Shown one piece after another: positions 23,985-32,348 of a stretch of DNA of 64,000 nt. The position numbers and the translations under genes are program-made. Source of the stretch: Candidatus Rokubacteria bacterium 13_1_40CM_69_27 (lineage in GTDB: Bacteria > Methylomirabilota > Methylomirabilia > Rokubacteriales > CSP1-6). The notes beneath the pieces are model-generated. The model was not told where the DNA came from. It did not search any database and worked only from the letters and a program-made list of their open reading frames with translations. Location of the stretch: NCBI GenBank assembly GCA_001917535.1, contig MNEF01000116.1, forward strand, positions 1-64,000, in the 5' to 3' direction. The number at the start of each line of letters is the position of its first letter. Position 1 is the stretch's first letter.

Positions 23985-25204
23985 CGTCCTCGCAGCGCAG
24001 GCCCTCCCCCGGCGGCGACCCCCGTTGGGAATTCGAAGGTCTCCAGCACCGCCCCCTCGACCCCCATGGCGACGAGCCGGGGGATCGGGAGCCGCGCCTC
24101 GACCGCGCGCATCTCGTCCGCCGACACACCCGTCGCCGGGTGCTTCGGCACGAAGAGCGTGCAACAGTCGGCATCGGGCTCGATCGAGATCTCGAACGTG
24201 CCGAGCCGCTGGGCCTCGGCGGTGATCTCCAGCTTGTCCATACCGATGAGCGGGCGCAGCACCGGCAGCCCCGCGATCTCGTCGATGCGGGCGATGTTCG
24301 TGAGCGTCTGGGACGCGACCTGCCCCAGGCTGTCCCCCGTGGTCAGCGCCAGCGCGCCCGCTCTCCGGGCCAGCGCCTCGGCAATCCGCACCATCATCCG
24401 CCGGTAGACCACCACCCGGGCCGGTGGCGGTACGCTCAGCACCACCTCGCGCTGGATCTCGCCGAGGGGCACCAGAAGGAGCTGGGACCGGTACTGCCAC
24501 TCCGTCAGGCGCTCCACCAGCGCCCGGGCCTTGGCCTGGGAGGTGGCCGGCAGGTACGGCACGCTGTGGAAGTGGACGAACACCACACGGCACCCACGCT
24601 TCATCATGCGCCAGGCGGCGACCGGCGAGTCGATGCCGCCCGACAGAAGGGCGGCCACGGTGCCGCTCGCCCCCACCGGGAGCCCGCCGGGTCCGGGGAC
24701 GCGGTCGGCGTAGACGAACGTCTCGGCGGGCAGCACCTCGACGTGGATCTCCAGCTCGGGCTCGCTCAGGTCCACCCGCGCGCCCGAGCCCTTGACGCGC
24801 TCCAGCACGAACGCGCCCAGCTCGCGGTTCAGCTCGACAGAGGTCATGGGGTACGTCTTGAAGGCGCGGCGCGCCGAGATCCTGAACGACCGGAACTGCC
24901 GCCCTTCGATCAGGCCGGCGATGGCGACCTTCATCGGCTCGACCGACGAGGGGACGCGATACGCGAGGGCGGCGCTGGCCACGCCGCAGACGCGGGCGGC
25001 CCGGGCGCGGACGACCTCCGGCCAGTCGTGGCCCGCGAGCTCGAGCACGATGCGTCCCGGGAGCTGCTCGAGGCCGACCCCGCCCAGGTCGGAGGTCGCC
25101 CGCTCCAGGTTGCGGGAGAGCTGGCGGAGGAAGCGTGGGCGGTTGCCCCGCTTCAGGCTGATCTCGTGGTAATGGATGACCACGGCGGCGCGCAGCCGGC
25201 CCAT
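23975..25204 (-). CDS. thiI: tRNA 4-thiouridine synthase ThiI
   Basis: A 409-residue protein: an N-terminal ferredoxin-like/THUMP region (about 5-165), then a PP-loop ATPase with SGGIDSP (188-194) and TGDSLGQVASQTL, and DADCCTLF near the end. It has no rhodanese domain, like Bacillus/archaeal forms, so it should make s4U8 in tRNA with sulfur from a cysteine desulfurase. The ATG is at 25204, 8 bp after the unknown gene. It sits among other tRNA and cofactor genes (tsaC, mobA). Confidence 0.93.
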   Translation of the reverse strand: MGRLRAAVVIHYHEISLKRGNRPRFLRQLSRNLERATSDLGGVGLEQLPGRIVLELAGHDWPEVVRARAARVCGVASAALAYRVPSSVEPMKVAIAGLIEGRQFRSFRISARRAFKTYPMTSVELNRELGAFVLERVKGSGARVDLSEPELEIHVEVLPAETFVYADRVPGPGGLPVGASGTVAALLSGGIDSPVAAWRMMKRGCRVVFVHFHSVPYLPATSQAKARALVERLTEWQYRSQLLLVPLGEIQREVVLSVPPPARVVVYRRMMVRIAEALARRAGALALTTGDSLGQVASQTLTNIARIDEIAGLPVLRPLIGMDKLEITAEAQRLGTFEISIEPDADCCTLFVPKHPATGVSADEMRAVEARLPIPRLVAMGVEGAVLETFEFPTGVAAGGGPALRGRCD

Positions 25205-25212
25205 CGCTGCCT

Positions 25213-26007
25213 TCAGTACACGCCGCCCGGGAACGTCGAGACCTCCGCGTGGCGGCCGGGCACGCGGTACATCTTCACGCCGGATCCTCCCGCGCCGAAC
25301 GGCGTGCCGAGAATGCCGTCGTGGACGGCCCAGCTCCGGCCCCGGATCGAGCCGTCGAACCCCCGTCGCCGGAACGGCGTCGAGTCGTCGAGGCACGCGT
25401 GGAGGGCGCCGCCGGGCTGAAAGCCGGCGTGAATGGCGTCCATGCGGTCGCGGCCGATGAAGTAGTCGCAGCCGTGGCGCTCGTAGAGGAGCGCCGAGTG
25501 GTAGAAGAGCGGCTCGACGAGATAGAACTCGCGCCCCAGCAACCGGCAGAACGCGTCCATGCACTCCAGCACGCGGCCGATCATGCGGAGGCCCCGGCGG
25601 ACCTGACCGGGCGCGAGGCCCGCCGCCAGAGCCCGTGCCTCCTCGCCGGCGTTGCGGCAGGCCGTACCGAGCAAGGTGTCGTGCCCGTTGTCGTCGCGAT
25701 CGACCCCGTAGCGGGGCGCCTCCGGATCGTTGATCTGAACCAGCGACAGCTCCGGCGCCCCGAACGCCGACATGCTGACGTCGAGGAGGAGGACCGGGTC
25801 GCGATCGTGCTCGCGCGCCCAGAGCTCGATGCGCGCCCAGGGCTTGTCGTCCTCGGCGGTGACCCGCACCAGACGCTCGCCGAGCGGGCCGTGCAGCCGC
25901 TGCCGGTCGACCCCGTAGCGTACCAGCACCTCCTCGGGGATGAGTCGCAGGTAGAGCTGGTCACGGACGCCGAGGGGCAGAGCGTTCAGCGCGACGATGG
26001 AGTCCAT
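25213..26007 (-). CDS. Protein of unknown function between mobA and thiI
   Basis: A 264-residue protein that I do not recognise. It is globular, without signal or membrane segments. Notable stretches are DPVLLLDVSMSAFGAPELSL, INDPEAPRYGVDRDDNGHDTL, CDYFIGRDRMDAIHAGFQPGG and a Gly-rich C-terminus ending STFPGGVY. The many Asp, His and Arg residues in conserved-looking turns suggest an enzyme. It is closely spaced with mobA (13 bp) and thiI (8 bp), so it is likely co-transcribed; a link to sulfur or molybdopterin chemistry is a guess from context. Confidence 0.7.
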   Translation of the reverse strand: MDSIVALNALPLGVRDQLYLRLIPEEVLVRYGVDRQRLHGPLGERLVRVTAEDDKPWARIELWAREHDRDPVLLLDVSMSAFGAPELSLVQINDPEAPRYGVDRDDNGHDTLLGTACRNAGEEARALAAGLAPGQVRRGLRMIGRVLECMDAFCRLLGREFYLVEPLFYHSALLYERHGCDYFIGRDRMDAIHAGFQPGGALHACLDDSTPFRRRGFDGSIRGRSWAVHDGILGTPFGAGGSGVKMYRVPGRHAEVSTFPGGVY

Positions 26008-26020
26008 TACTGCACGGCCA

Positions 26021-26617
26021 TCAGGCGGGCTCCCGGACCAGCGCCCGGGCGCGTTCCAGCTCCTCGGGCGTGTTGACGTTCATGAACATGACGGCGGGGT
26101 CCCCGTAGCGTGCGATCTCCGCCTCCCCGATCGCAACGACGCGCACCTTGTCGAAGAACCCCACGATCTTCAGCTGCCCGGCCAGCAACCGCTCCTCCAT
26201 ATGCGGCAGGCAGCTCTTCTGGTAGGCGGCGTGCATCGTCTCATACTGATCGCCCACACGCGGGATCACGACGTCCCCGAGCGGGGCGCGCGCGACCACG
26301 AGACGGACGACCTCGCGGCGCAGGAACGGCATGTCGCAGGCCACGGTGAACGCCGCCTCGCCGGAGGCCGCCTTGAGGCCCGAGTAGATGCCGCCGAGGG
26401 AGCCGTGATCCGGATAGACGTCGGGCACCACCGGCAGACCCAGGAAGGCGTAGAGGTCCGGTGTGTTCGTCACGATCAGCAGGTCGTCCACGGCGCCTGT
26501 CAGCGCCCCCACCACGCGCTCGATGATCCGTCTGCCGCCCAGGTCCATCAGGGCCTTGGGCTGCCCGCCCATGCGGGTGCTCTTGCCGCCGGCCTGGATC
26601 ACGCCCGTGATTTTCAT
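26021..26617 (-). CDS. mobA: Molybdenum cofactor guanylyltransferase
   Basis: A 198-residue nucleotidyltransferase starting ITGVIQAGGKSTRMGGQPKAL (the signature loop), with the metal-binding CDMPFL and the C-terminal MNVNTPEELERA. It transfers GMP to molybdopterin for DMSO-reductase-type enzymes. It starts 2 bp from the palindromic repeat that separates it from tsaC. Confidence 0.9.
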   Translation of the reverse strand: MKITGVIQAGGKSTRMGGQPKALMDLGGRRIIERVVGALTGAVDDLLIVTNTPDLYAFLGLPVVPDVYPDHGSLGGIYSGLKAASGEAAFTVACDMPFLRREVVRLVVARAPLGDVVIPRVGDQYETMHAAYQKSCLPHMEERLLAGQLKIVGFFDKVRVVAIGEAEIARYGDPAVMFMNVNTPEELERARALVREPA

Positions 26618-26618
26618 T

Positions 26619-26720
26619 CGGAGGGGGCGACTTCACAGGCGCGCCCACAGGGCGCGACGGCCCCCTCCGAGGCCTCCCCCAAGATCGGCGGCGCCGGCAA
26701 AGCCGGCGCTCGAACGCGGG
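26619..26720. repeat. Modular palindromic repeat, copy A
   Basis: Between tsaC and mobA. CGGAGGGGGC and its inverse GCCCCCTCCG flank a 34-nt core (26628-26661) that itself contains a CGCGCCC-ACA-GGGCGCG hairpin. A second module follows with GCGCCGGC-AAA-GCCGGCGC ending TCGAAC. Copy B at 34.7 kb has the same core inverted. Confidence 0.85.
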
Positions 26721-26738
26721 CGTCGCCACGGTGGGGCG

Positions 26739-27350
26739 TCATATCACACGCACGGCGCCCTGGCGGATCATGCGCGGTGGATCGACGGTGACGTCGAGCA
26801 CCGTGGAGGCCAGCCCACCGGTCGTGGGGCCGCCGTCGAGCACCAGCCCGATCGTGCCGTCCAGATCGCGCAGTACCGCCTGTGCGGTCGTCGGCGGAGG
26901 GTGGCCGGACCGGTTCGCGCTGGACGCCGTCACCGGTCCGCCGAGCACTCGGGCCAAGCCGCGCGCGATCGGATGAGGCGACAGCCGCACGCCGACCGTG
27001 CCCGTCCCCGCCGTGACCTCCTCCGGCACCGAGGGCCGGGCGGGCAGCACCAGCGTCAGGGCTCCGGGCCAGTGTTGGGCCATGAGTCGGCGGGCGGGCT
27101 CGGAGATGACGGCCAGCCGCTCGATCATCTCCACCGAGTCGACGAGCACCAGCAGCGGCTTCGATTCGGGCCGGCCCTTGACCTCGAAGATCCGCCTCAC
27201 CGCGCCTCCATCCAGCGCCGCAGCGCCGAGCCCGTAGAAGGTCTCGGTGGGATAGGCGACGAGACCGCCCTCCTTCAGCGCGGCCGCCCCGCGCTGGAGC
27301 GCAGCGGGGTCAGGGTTCGCGGGATCGACCTTCAGGACCTCCGTCCCCAT
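26739..27350 (-). CDS. tsaC: Threonylcarbamoyl-AMP synthase
   Basis: A 203-residue YrdC/Sua5-domain protein with GGLVAYPTETFYGLGA near the N-terminus, KGRPESKPLLVLV and TASSANRSG. It makes L-threonylcarbamoyladenylate from Thr, bicarbonate and ATP for t6A; its partner TsaB is at 16.3 kb. It is the short TsaC type without a Sua5 C-terminal domain. It starts 11 bp after purE. Confidence 0.93.
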   Translation of the reverse strand: MGTEVLKVDPANPDPAALQRGAAALKEGGLVAYPTETFYGLGAAALDGGAVRRIFEVKGRPESKPLLVLVDSVEMIERLAVISEPARRLMAQHWPGALTLVLPARPSVPEEVTAGTGTVGVRLSPHPIARGLARVLGGPVTASSANRSGHPPPTTAQAVLRDLDGTIGLVLDGGPTTGGLASTVLDVTVDPPRMIRQGAVRVI

Positions 27351-27361
27351 GCCCTCACCGG

Positions 27362-27877
27362 CTATTCGCGTGCCTTCATCCGCTCGGCGACGCGGCGCGC
27401 CCGCTCGTCGACCTCGGCGGCCAGATGCCTTCGGTAGGCCGCCAGGCGCTCGCTCACTGCGGGATCGGCGACGGCCAGAATCTGCGCCGCCAGGATTGCG
27501 GCATTCACCGCGCCCCAGGCGCCGATGGCCACCGTGGCCACGGGCACGCCCTTGGGCATCTGGGCGATCGACAGGAGCGCATCGAGGCCGCCGAGCGGCG
27601 TGGAGGCGATGGGCACGCCGATGACCGGCAGCGGCGAGGCCGCCGCCAGAACGCCGGGCAGCGCGGCGGCGCCGCCGGCCGCGCCGATGAGGACGCCGAG
27701 GCCGCGCGCATGAGCGGTCGCCGCGTAGTCGTGGGTCCGCTGGGGCGTGCGATGGGCGGAGGCCACCACCACCTCGCTGCCGATCTCGAGCGCATCCAGG
27801 ACCTTCACCGCCTCCAGCATGACCTCGAGGTCCGAATCGCTGCCGAGCACGATGCCGACGCGCACGGGTCTGTCCAC
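27362..27877 (-). CDS. purE: N5-carboxyaminoimidazole ribonucleotide mutase
   Basis: A 171-residue protein with the PurE signatures [23 protein letters not shown] and [18 protein letters not shown]. Class I PurE works with PurK, but no purK is in the window. The usual GGAAHLPGM segment reads GGAAALPGV here. The GTG start shares a base with the purD stop (TAGTG). Confidence 0.93.
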   Translation of the reverse strand: MDRPVRVGIVLGSDSDLEVMLEAVKVLDALEIGSEVVVASAHRTPQRTHDYAATAHARGLGVLIGAAGGAAALPGVLAAASPLPVIGVPIASTPLGGLDALLSIAQMPKGVPVATVAIGAWGAVNAAILAAQILAVADPAVSERLAAYRRHLAAEVDERARRVAERMKARE

Positions 27878-29151
27878 TATCTGATCCCCTTCCTGCCGAT
27901 GTCGGTGCGATAGTGCACGCCGTCGAAGCGGATCCGCGCCGCCGCCGCGTAGGCGCGCGCGATCGCGTCGGCCAGCCTTGGCGCCGTGGCCGTCACGCTC
28001 AGCACGCGCCCGCCGGCGGTGACGAGCTTGCCGTCGCGCTCGGCCGTCCCCGCGTGGAAGACGCGCACGCCCTCCACCGTCTCGGCGGCGTCGATGCCGT
28101 CGATGGGGAGGCCCATCGGGTAGCGCTCCGGGTAGCCGCCGGAGGCCAGCGTCACGCACACCGCCGCCTCGGGGCTCCAGGCGACGCGCTCGGGCAGCCG
28201 ATCACCGCGCGCGGCGGCCAGCAGAAGCGGCACGAGGTCACTCCCGAGCCGCACCACGAGCGCCTGGCACTCCGGGTCGCCGAAGCGGCAGTTGAACTCC
28301 AGGACCTTCGGATCAGATCCCTCGCCAGTCATCATCAGCCCGACGAAGAGCACGCCGCGGTAGGGCATACCGTCCTTGGCCAGCGCCGCGATCGTGGGAT
28401 TGACGATACTCTCCATCACCCGCTGTTCGGCCGCCGCATCGAACCCCGGCACCGGCGAGTAGGCTCCCATGCCGCCGGTGTTGGGTCCACGGTCGTCGTC
28501 GAAGACCGTCTTGTGATCTCGGGCGGCGCCGAGCGGCACCGCGGTCTCGCCATTGGCCAGGGCGAAAAACGAGACCTCCTCACCATGCAAGAATTCCTCG
28601 ATCACGACCTTCTTCCCGGCATCGCCAAATACCCTGAGTTCCATCGCCGCCGATGTGGCCTTGGCCGCTTCCTCGGCCGTCTGACACACGGTCACGCCTT
28701 TGCCCGCGGCGAGTCCGTCGACCTTGACGACCACGGGCTGGCGAAGCCCCTGGCAGTGGTCGATCGCGGCCCTGACGTCGTCAAAGGTCTCAAATCTCGC
28801 GGTGGGGATCCGGTAGCGCTTCATCAGCGACTTCGCGAACGCCTTCGATCCCTCGATCTGCGCCGCGGCCGCGGTCGGCCCGAAGACGCCGAGCCCCCGC
28901 GCGGTGAAGCGATCGGCGAGTCCGGCGACCAGCGGCGCTTCGGGCCCCACGACGGTGAAGTCGATCCGCTCCCGCTGGGCAAAGGCGAGGAGTTCCTGGT
29001 GAGCCTCGGCTTTGATGGGCACGCACCTCGCGTGACGTGCGATGCCCGGATTGCCGGGCGCGGCGTAGAGCGTGTCGACCAGCGGGCTCTGCGCGATCTT
29101 CCAGGCCAGCGCGTGCTCCCGTCCCCCGCCGCCCACCAGCAGCAGCTTCAT
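27877..29151 (-). CDS. purD: Phosphoribosylamine-glycine ligase
   Basis: A 424-residue ATP-grasp enzyme. It starts [16 protein letters not shown] (family N-terminus) and has [13 protein letters not shown] in the ATP-grasp domain and [17 protein letters not shown]. It ligates glycine to phosphoribosylamine to give GAR. The ATG overlaps the stop of the MerR/TPR gene (ATGA). Confidence 0.96.
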   Translation of the reverse strand: MKLLLVGGGGREHALAWKIAQSPLVDTLYAAPGNPGIARHARCVPIKAEAHQELLAFAQRERIDFTVVGPEAPLVAGLADRFTARGLGVFGPTAAAAQIEGSKAFAKSLMKRYRIPTARFETFDDVRAAIDHCQGLRQPVVVKVDGLAAGKGVTVCQTAEEAAKATSAAMELRVFGDAGKKVVIEEFLHGEEVSFFALANGETAVPLGAARDHKTVFDDDRGPNTGGMGAYSPVPGFDAAAEQRVMESIVNPTIAALAKDGMPYRGVLFVGLMMTGEGSDPKVLEFNCRFGDPECQALVVRLGSDLVPLLLAAARGDRLPERVAWSPEAAVCVTLASGGYPERYPMGLPIDGIDAAETVEGVRVFHAGTAERDGKLVTAGGRVLSVTATAPRLADAIARAYAAAARIRFDGVHYRTDIGRKGIR

Positions 29152-30050
29152 TCGGGCGGACCCCCTCCGGGCGGATCCACGACTTCCAGGTGCGCGCGGG
29201 CGATGCGGGCCCACGGGCTGCCCGAGTCCAGCTCGAGATACCGCTGCCAGTGCCCGACCGCCTCCGCGTTGCGGCCGGCCCGCGCGAGCGCCGCCGCGAG
29301 GTTGAAGTGAGCGTCGGCGTAGTCGGGCGACAGCTCGAGCGCGCCCCGGTAATGAGCGATCGCCTGCTCGGCGTCGCCGCAGTCCTCATCGAGCGATCCC
29401 AGGTTGTAGGCGGCCTCGGCGCACCGGGAGTCCTGCTCGAGCGCGGCCGTGTACGCCGCTCGCGCCTCCTCGTACCGTCCCATCCGGTGCAGGAGGAGCC
29501 CGAGGTTGTTCCAGGCGGCGGCGTAGGTTGGATCGAGGGCCACCACGCGGCGATAGGCGTCGATGGCGTCCTCCCAGTGCCCGGGATCGGCATCCCACTC
29601 GCTGGCCCGCTCGAACCAGGTCTCCGCCTGGGCCGCGGGCGGATGCAGCGGCCGGACCAGCCCCGTGGCGAGGGTCGCCGCCACGTCCTTGGTGAGGCCG
29701 CCGGCGTCGAGCGCGAGCACCGTCTGCCCGGTGCGCGGATCGAAGCGGATGCGGTCGGACTGGGCCAGGAGGCGATCGCCCTCGACGATGAAACGCACCT
29801 CTGCCAGCGGGTTCTCCAGATCGGGGTCCTGCTTCCGGAGCGCCAGCAGCGCCTCGCGGATCTGGCGCACCGATGCGCCCGCGTCCAGCAGCGCGCTGGC
29901 CGCCTTGAGCGCCAGGAGGTCGCGGAAGGTGTAGCCGGCATCGCCACGGAGCAGCTCGAGCCGCCCGAGCTGGGCCAGCCGCCTGGGGGTGAGGCTCAGA
30001 ATCCGGGTCAGATCCCGGAGCCCATAGATCCGTTCGGGACCCCGTGCCAT
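29148..30050 (-). CDS. MerR-like HTH / tetratricopeptide-repeat protein
   Basis: A 300-residue protein. Residues 1-75 look like a MerR-type winged helix (YGLRDLTRILSLTPRRLAQLGRLELL ... ASVRQIREALLALR). Residues 150-285 hold about four TPR units (AAWNNLGLLLHRMGRYEEA, AEAAYNLGSLDEDCGDAEQA, AHFNLAAALARAGRNAEA). It probably binds DNA and a protein partner. Its place between purH and purD, with tight spacing (5 bp) and an overlap, suggests regulation of, or coupling to, purine synthesis; this is inference. Confidence 0.75.
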   Translation of the reverse strand: MARGPERIYGLRDLTRILSLTPRRLAQLGRLELLRGDAGYTFRDLLALKAASALLDAGASVRQIREALLALRKQDPDLENPLAEVRFIVEGDRLLAQSDRIRFDPRTGQTVLALDAGGLTKDVAATLATGLVRPLHPPAAQAETWFERASEWDADPGHWEDAIDAYRRVVALDPTYAAAWNNLGLLLHRMGRYEEARAAYTAALEQDSRCAEAAYNLGSLDEDCGDAEQAIAHYRGALELSPDYADAHFNLAAALARAGRNAEAVGHWQRYLELDSGSPWARIARAHLEVVDPPGGGPPE

Positions 30051-30055
30051 CCCGT

Positions 30056-31729
30056 TCAGTGGCGGAAGTGACGGATGCCGGTGAAGACCATCGCCACCCC
30101 TCGCTCGTCGGCCGCCGCGATGACTTCCTGATCTCGGAGCGAGCCGCCCGGCTGGATGACGGCCGTGACTCCGGCCTGAACGACGACGTCGAGACCGTCG
30201 CGGAACGGGAAGAAGGCGTCAGAGGCGCAGACGCTGCCCTCGGTGCCGAGGCCGGCCTCGCGCGCCCGCATGACGGCCAGGCGCGCGGAGTCCAGGCGAT
30301 TCATCTGCCCGGCCCCCACGCCGACCACCTGATCGCTTGTGGTCAGCACGATGGCGTTCGATTTGACGTGCTTGGCCACGCGCCAGGCAAAGCCGAGCGC
30401 GGCCCGCTCGTCGGGGGTGGGCGCGCGCCGGGTGACGGTCGTGACGGTATTCTGGTCGAGGTCGACCGCGTCCGCCGCCTGCGCCAGCAGACCACCGAGC
30501 ACGCTCCGGTACTCGACGAGCCCCGCGGGTCGCTCGCCCGGCACCTGGAGCACACGGCACTTCTTCTTCGTCCGCCGGATCTCCTCCAGCGCCTCGGGAA
30601 CGAAGGCGGGGGCGAAGAGGATCTCGACGAAGATGCCGGCGAGCTCCCGGACGACGGCCAGGTCGAGGGCGCGATTGACGCCGACGATCCCGCCGTAGAT
30701 CGATACCGGGTCCGACGCCTTCGCCTTGGCCATCGCGGCGCCGACGGTGAGGCCGATCGCGGCGCCGCACGGGTTCGTGTGCTTGACGACGACGGCCGCC
30801 GGCTCGGCGAACTCGAGCAACAGCCCCAACGCCGCCGAGAGGTCGAGCAGGTTGTTGTAGCCGAGCTCGGGTCCGTGCAGCTGCTGCAGGGTGCCGAGCC
30901 CCCACGGCGCGCCTTCGCGCGGGCGGTAGAAGGCCGCGGCCTGGTGGGGGTTCTCCCCGTATCTGAGGACCTGCGTCCGCTCTGCCTCCAGCCGCAGCCG
31001 CTCTGGGAAGTCCGACTTTCGAGCGCCGGCTTCGCCGGCGCCGCCGGTTCTGGGGGAGGTCTCGGAGGGGGCCGCCGAGGCCCCCTCTGACGGGGATGAG
31101 GGGCGAAGCCCCCCTCCGAGGGAGGAGGGGGCCGTCAAGGCCCCCTCCGATTGGAGATAGGCGGCGATCGCCGCATCGTACTGCGCCGTCCGCCGGAACG
31201 CCTCCTGGGCCAGACAATAGCGCGTCTCGTCGCTGAGGGCCCCACCGCTGGCCCGCAGCTCGCTCAGGACCCACACGTACTGCGAGGGGTCCGTGACGAC
31301 GGCCACGCTGGCGTGATTCTTGGCGGCGGCGCGGATCATGGCCGGCCCCCCGACGTCGATCTGCTCCATCGCCTCGGCGCGCGTGACGCCGGGACGCGCC
31401 ACCGTGGCCTCGAACGGATACAGCGCCACGACGACGAGGTCGATCGGCGGGATCCCGTGCTGCTCGAGCGCGGCCGCGTGCTCGGGGGAGTCCCGGCGGG
31501 CCAGGATGCCTCCGTGAATCTTGGGATGGAGCGTCTTGACACGACCGTCGAGCATCTCGGGAAACCCGGTGACGTCGGCGACCTCGCGCACCGGCACCCC
31601 CGAGTCCCGGAGCAGCCGCGCCGTCCCGCCCGTCGAGAGGAGCTCCACCCCTAGCTCCCGGAGGGCTCTGGCCAGCTCGACCACACCGGTCTTGTCGTGA
31701 ACGCTCACGAGCGCACGCCGGACCTTCAT
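30056..31729 (-). CDS. purH: Bifunctional AICAR formyltransferase / IMP cyclohydrolase
   Basis: A 557-residue protein. The N-terminal cyclohydrolase domain (MGS-like; STGGTARLL, GGILARRD) and the C-terminal formyltransferase domain (LRYGENPHQAAAFY, VKHTNPCGAA) are both complete. Residues about 194-237, at the junction, are an inserted Ser/Gly/Pro-rich loop that is simply the translation of a palindromic repeat (31018-31150). The protein is therefore about 30-40 residues longer than usual. It completes IMP synthesis and lies 4 bp after purN. Confidence 0.95.
   Translation of the reverse strand: MKVRRALVSVHDKTGVVELARALRELGVELLSTGGTARLLRDSGVPVREVADVTGFPEMLDGRVKTLHPKIHGGILARRDSPEHAAALEQHGIPPIDLVVVALYPFEATVARPGVTRAEAMEQIDVGGPAMIRAAAKNHASVAVVTDPSQYVWVLSELRASGGALSDETRYCLAQEAFRRTAQYDAAIAAYLQSEGALTAPSSLGGGLRPSSPSEGASAAPSETSPRTGGAGEAGARKSDFPERLRLEAERTQVLRYGENPHQAAAFYRPREGAPWGLGTLQQLHGPELGYNNLLDLSAALGLLLEFAEPAAVVVKHTNPCGAAIGLTVGAAMAKAKASDPVSIYGGIVGVNRALDLAVVRELAGIFVEILFAPAFVPEALEEIRRTKKKCRVLQVPGERPAGLVEYRSVLGGLLAQAADAVDLDQNTVTTVTRRAPTPDERAALGFAWRVAKHVKSNAIVLTTSDQVVGVGAGQMNRLDSARLAVMRAREAGLGTEGSVCASDAFFPFRDGLDVVVQAGVTAVIQPGGSLRDQEVIAAADERGVAMVFTGIRHFRH
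31018..31150. repeat. Modular palindromic repeat, copy C, inside purH
   Basis: Starts TTCGAGCGCCGGC-TTC-GCCGGCGCC, the reverse complement of the right half of copy A with few mismatches. Nested GGAGGGGGC/GCCCCC arms follow, without the 34-nt core. It has a length compatible with the purH frame and is translated. Confidence 0.8.
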
Positions 31730-31733
31730 TCGA

Positions 31734-32348
31734 TCACCATTCCACGATCACTCTGCTGCCGACGATCCTGAGCCGCCCTTCCGCGAAGAGCCGCACCGCC
31801 TGCGGATAGAGCCGGTGCTCCTCGGCGAGGATCCGTGCCGCCAGCGTCTCCTCACTGTCGTCGGGCTGCACGGGGACGCTCGATTGTAAGATGATCGGGC
31901 CGGTGTCCACGCCCTCGTCGACGAAGTGCACGGTGGCGCCCGAGATCTTCACGCCATGGTCGAGCGCCTGGCGCTGGGCGTTCAGCCCGGGGAAGGCCGG
32001 CAGCAGCGACGGGTGGATGTTCATGACCCGTCCCCTCCACGCCCGGACGAACGCCGGCCCCAGGATGCGCATGAAGCCGGCCAGGCAGACGAGCCCGACC
32101 TGATGCGCCTCGAGGACCTTGGTGATGGCCGCGTCGTAGGCCTCGCGGTCGCCGAAGTCCTTGGGGTTCAGGAACACGGCCGGCACTCCCCGCTCGGCGG
32201 CGATCTTCAGCGCCCGGGCGCCCTCGCGATCGGAGACGACCACGGCGACGCGGGCCGGAAAGTCGGCCCGCGCGCTGGCGTCGAGGATCGCCTGGAGGTT
32301 CGAGCCGCGACCGGAGGCGAGCACGCCGACCCGGAGAGGCTCCTTCAC
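31734..32348 (-). CDS. purN: Phosphoribosylglycinamide formyltransferase
   Basis: A 204-residue protein with VGVLASGRGSNLQAILDA, the active-site FMRILGPAFV and NIHPSLLPAFPG. It transfers formyl from 10-formyl-THF to GAR. The GTG start overlaps the stop of the NDH-2-like gene (GTGA). Confidence 0.95.
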   Translation of the reverse strand: MKEPLRVGVLASGRGSNLQAILDASARADFPARVAVVVSDREGARALKIAAERGVPAVFLNPKDFGDREAYDAAITKVLEAHQVGLVCLAGFMRILGPAFVRAWRGRVMNIHPSLLPAFPGLNAQRQALDHGVKISGATVHFVDEGVDTGPIILQSSVPVQPDDSEETLAARILAEEHRLYPQAVRLFAEGRLRIVGSRVIVEW

